NCBI RefSeq assembly: GCF_003933245.1
Contig: NZ_QUSX01000001.1
Coordinates: forward strand, 372,001 to 436,000
DNA: 64,000 bases
Source of the DNA: Maribacter algicola
GTDB taxonomy: Bacteria > Bacteroidota > Bacteroidia > Flavobacteriales > Flavobacteriaceae
Direction of reading: 5' to 3'
Of the stretch, positions 63,826 to 64,000 are shown one piece after another; position 1 is the first letter of the stretch; each line of letters begins with the position of its first letter. Made by a program: the position numbers and the translations under genes. The notes under the pieces were generated by a model, which was not told the DNA's origin, did no database searches, and saw only the letters and a program-made list of their open reading frames with translations.

Positions 63826-64000
63826 TATGAGGCATAATATGGCGAAATCATTAAATAAACTACGACACCTGTTACCGCAACATATAGCCATATGGGAAAT
63901 GTATATCTGGCCAACACCCTATGATCTTCAAATCGCCCTAAGTAGGCTTTGGCGTAGGTTCTCAGGACCAAGGGAATCAAGGCGATCGACAAAACGATAT
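63826..64000 (-). CDS. DUF420-family membrane protein, 5' part outside window
   Basis: Only the last 57 codons are in the window, reading leftward to TAA at 63826-63828. The peptide LSIALIPLVLRTYAKAYLG, then HRVLARYTFPIWLYVAVTGVVVYLM, matches the C-terminus of DUF420 proteins, four-helix membrane proteins often encoded beside SCO and cytochrome oxidase genes. The stop is 20 bp before the start of the small C-x2-C protein, so the two are probably one transcript. Confidence 0.8.

Overview
The window looks like a chromosomal segment of a marine-type member of the Flavobacteriaceae (Bacteroidetes). Evidence: T9SS parts (PorG-, PorP/SprF- and PorE-like proteins and a gliding-type C-terminal sorting domain), a TTTG / TAnnTTTG promoter before the tRNA genes, the porG-uppS, nadK and pdxJ neighbourhood typical of the group, a folK-deoxynucleoside kinase fusion, and families such as DUF6089, DUF2797 and DUF420. 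The genus is not determined.

Layout. 1-8.6 kb holds core genes: uppS (3' end cut by the window edge), porG, nadK and a CBS protein on the minus strand, then pdxJ, an alpha/beta hydrolase, a holin-like membrane protein and the protein quality-control set tig-clpP-clpX on the plus strand. 8.6-21.6 kb holds a small hydrolase, a GH3-auxin-type adenylating enzyme, a DUF2797 protein, a large AsmA-like protein, a queuosine-precursor transporter, sppA, folK-dNK, an rRNA/tRNA methyltransferase and mutS. 21.7-22.2 kb carries tRNA-Gly(GCC) and tRNA-Leu(UAA), followed by a 16-bp copy of the tRNA-Leu 3' end.

22.9-34.1 kb is a carbohydrate (probably glucuronoxylan) utilisation region. A four-gene minus-strand operon encodes a Nudix-like regulator, a TIM-barrel sugar isomerase/epimerase lipoprotein, a type-B carboxylesterase and a GH3 glycosidase. 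A second carboxylesterase and a GH67 alpha-glucuronidase follow, with a heavily decayed alpha-hydroxy-acid dehydrogenase between. Two copies of one 23-bp palindrome, TATTGT-N2-CA-N3-TG-N2-ACAATA, lie before the regulator operon and before the second esterase. They probably mark a small regulon of the Nudix-like regulator, whose Nudix box lacks its catalytic residues. No SusC/SusD pair is in the window.

34.2-53.8 kb: a SanA/YdcF protein, an Nramp homologue lacking the DPGN metal motif, a three-gene T9SS surface module (five-Calx-beta adhesin, PorP/SprF, PorE-like OmpA protein), fabD, gamma-carbonic anhydrase, a LytTR two-component pair, a VWA lipoprotein, a second PorP/SprF protein, an Nfu-type Fe-S carrier, dodecin, an MscS channel and tsaB.

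53.9-63.4 kb is one long minus-strand operon for a MacAB-TolC-like exporter. It looks duplicated: permease A, permease B, adaptor; then one ATPase; then permease A', permease B', adaptor', TolC. The right edge has a small Cys-pair membrane protein and the C-terminus of a DUF420 protein. The points most worth following up are the operator pair with its inactive Nudix-type regulator, the duplicated exporter sharing one ATPase, and the dying dehydrogenase gene inside the sugar locus. No CRISPR array, prophage, IS element or rRNA gene was seen.
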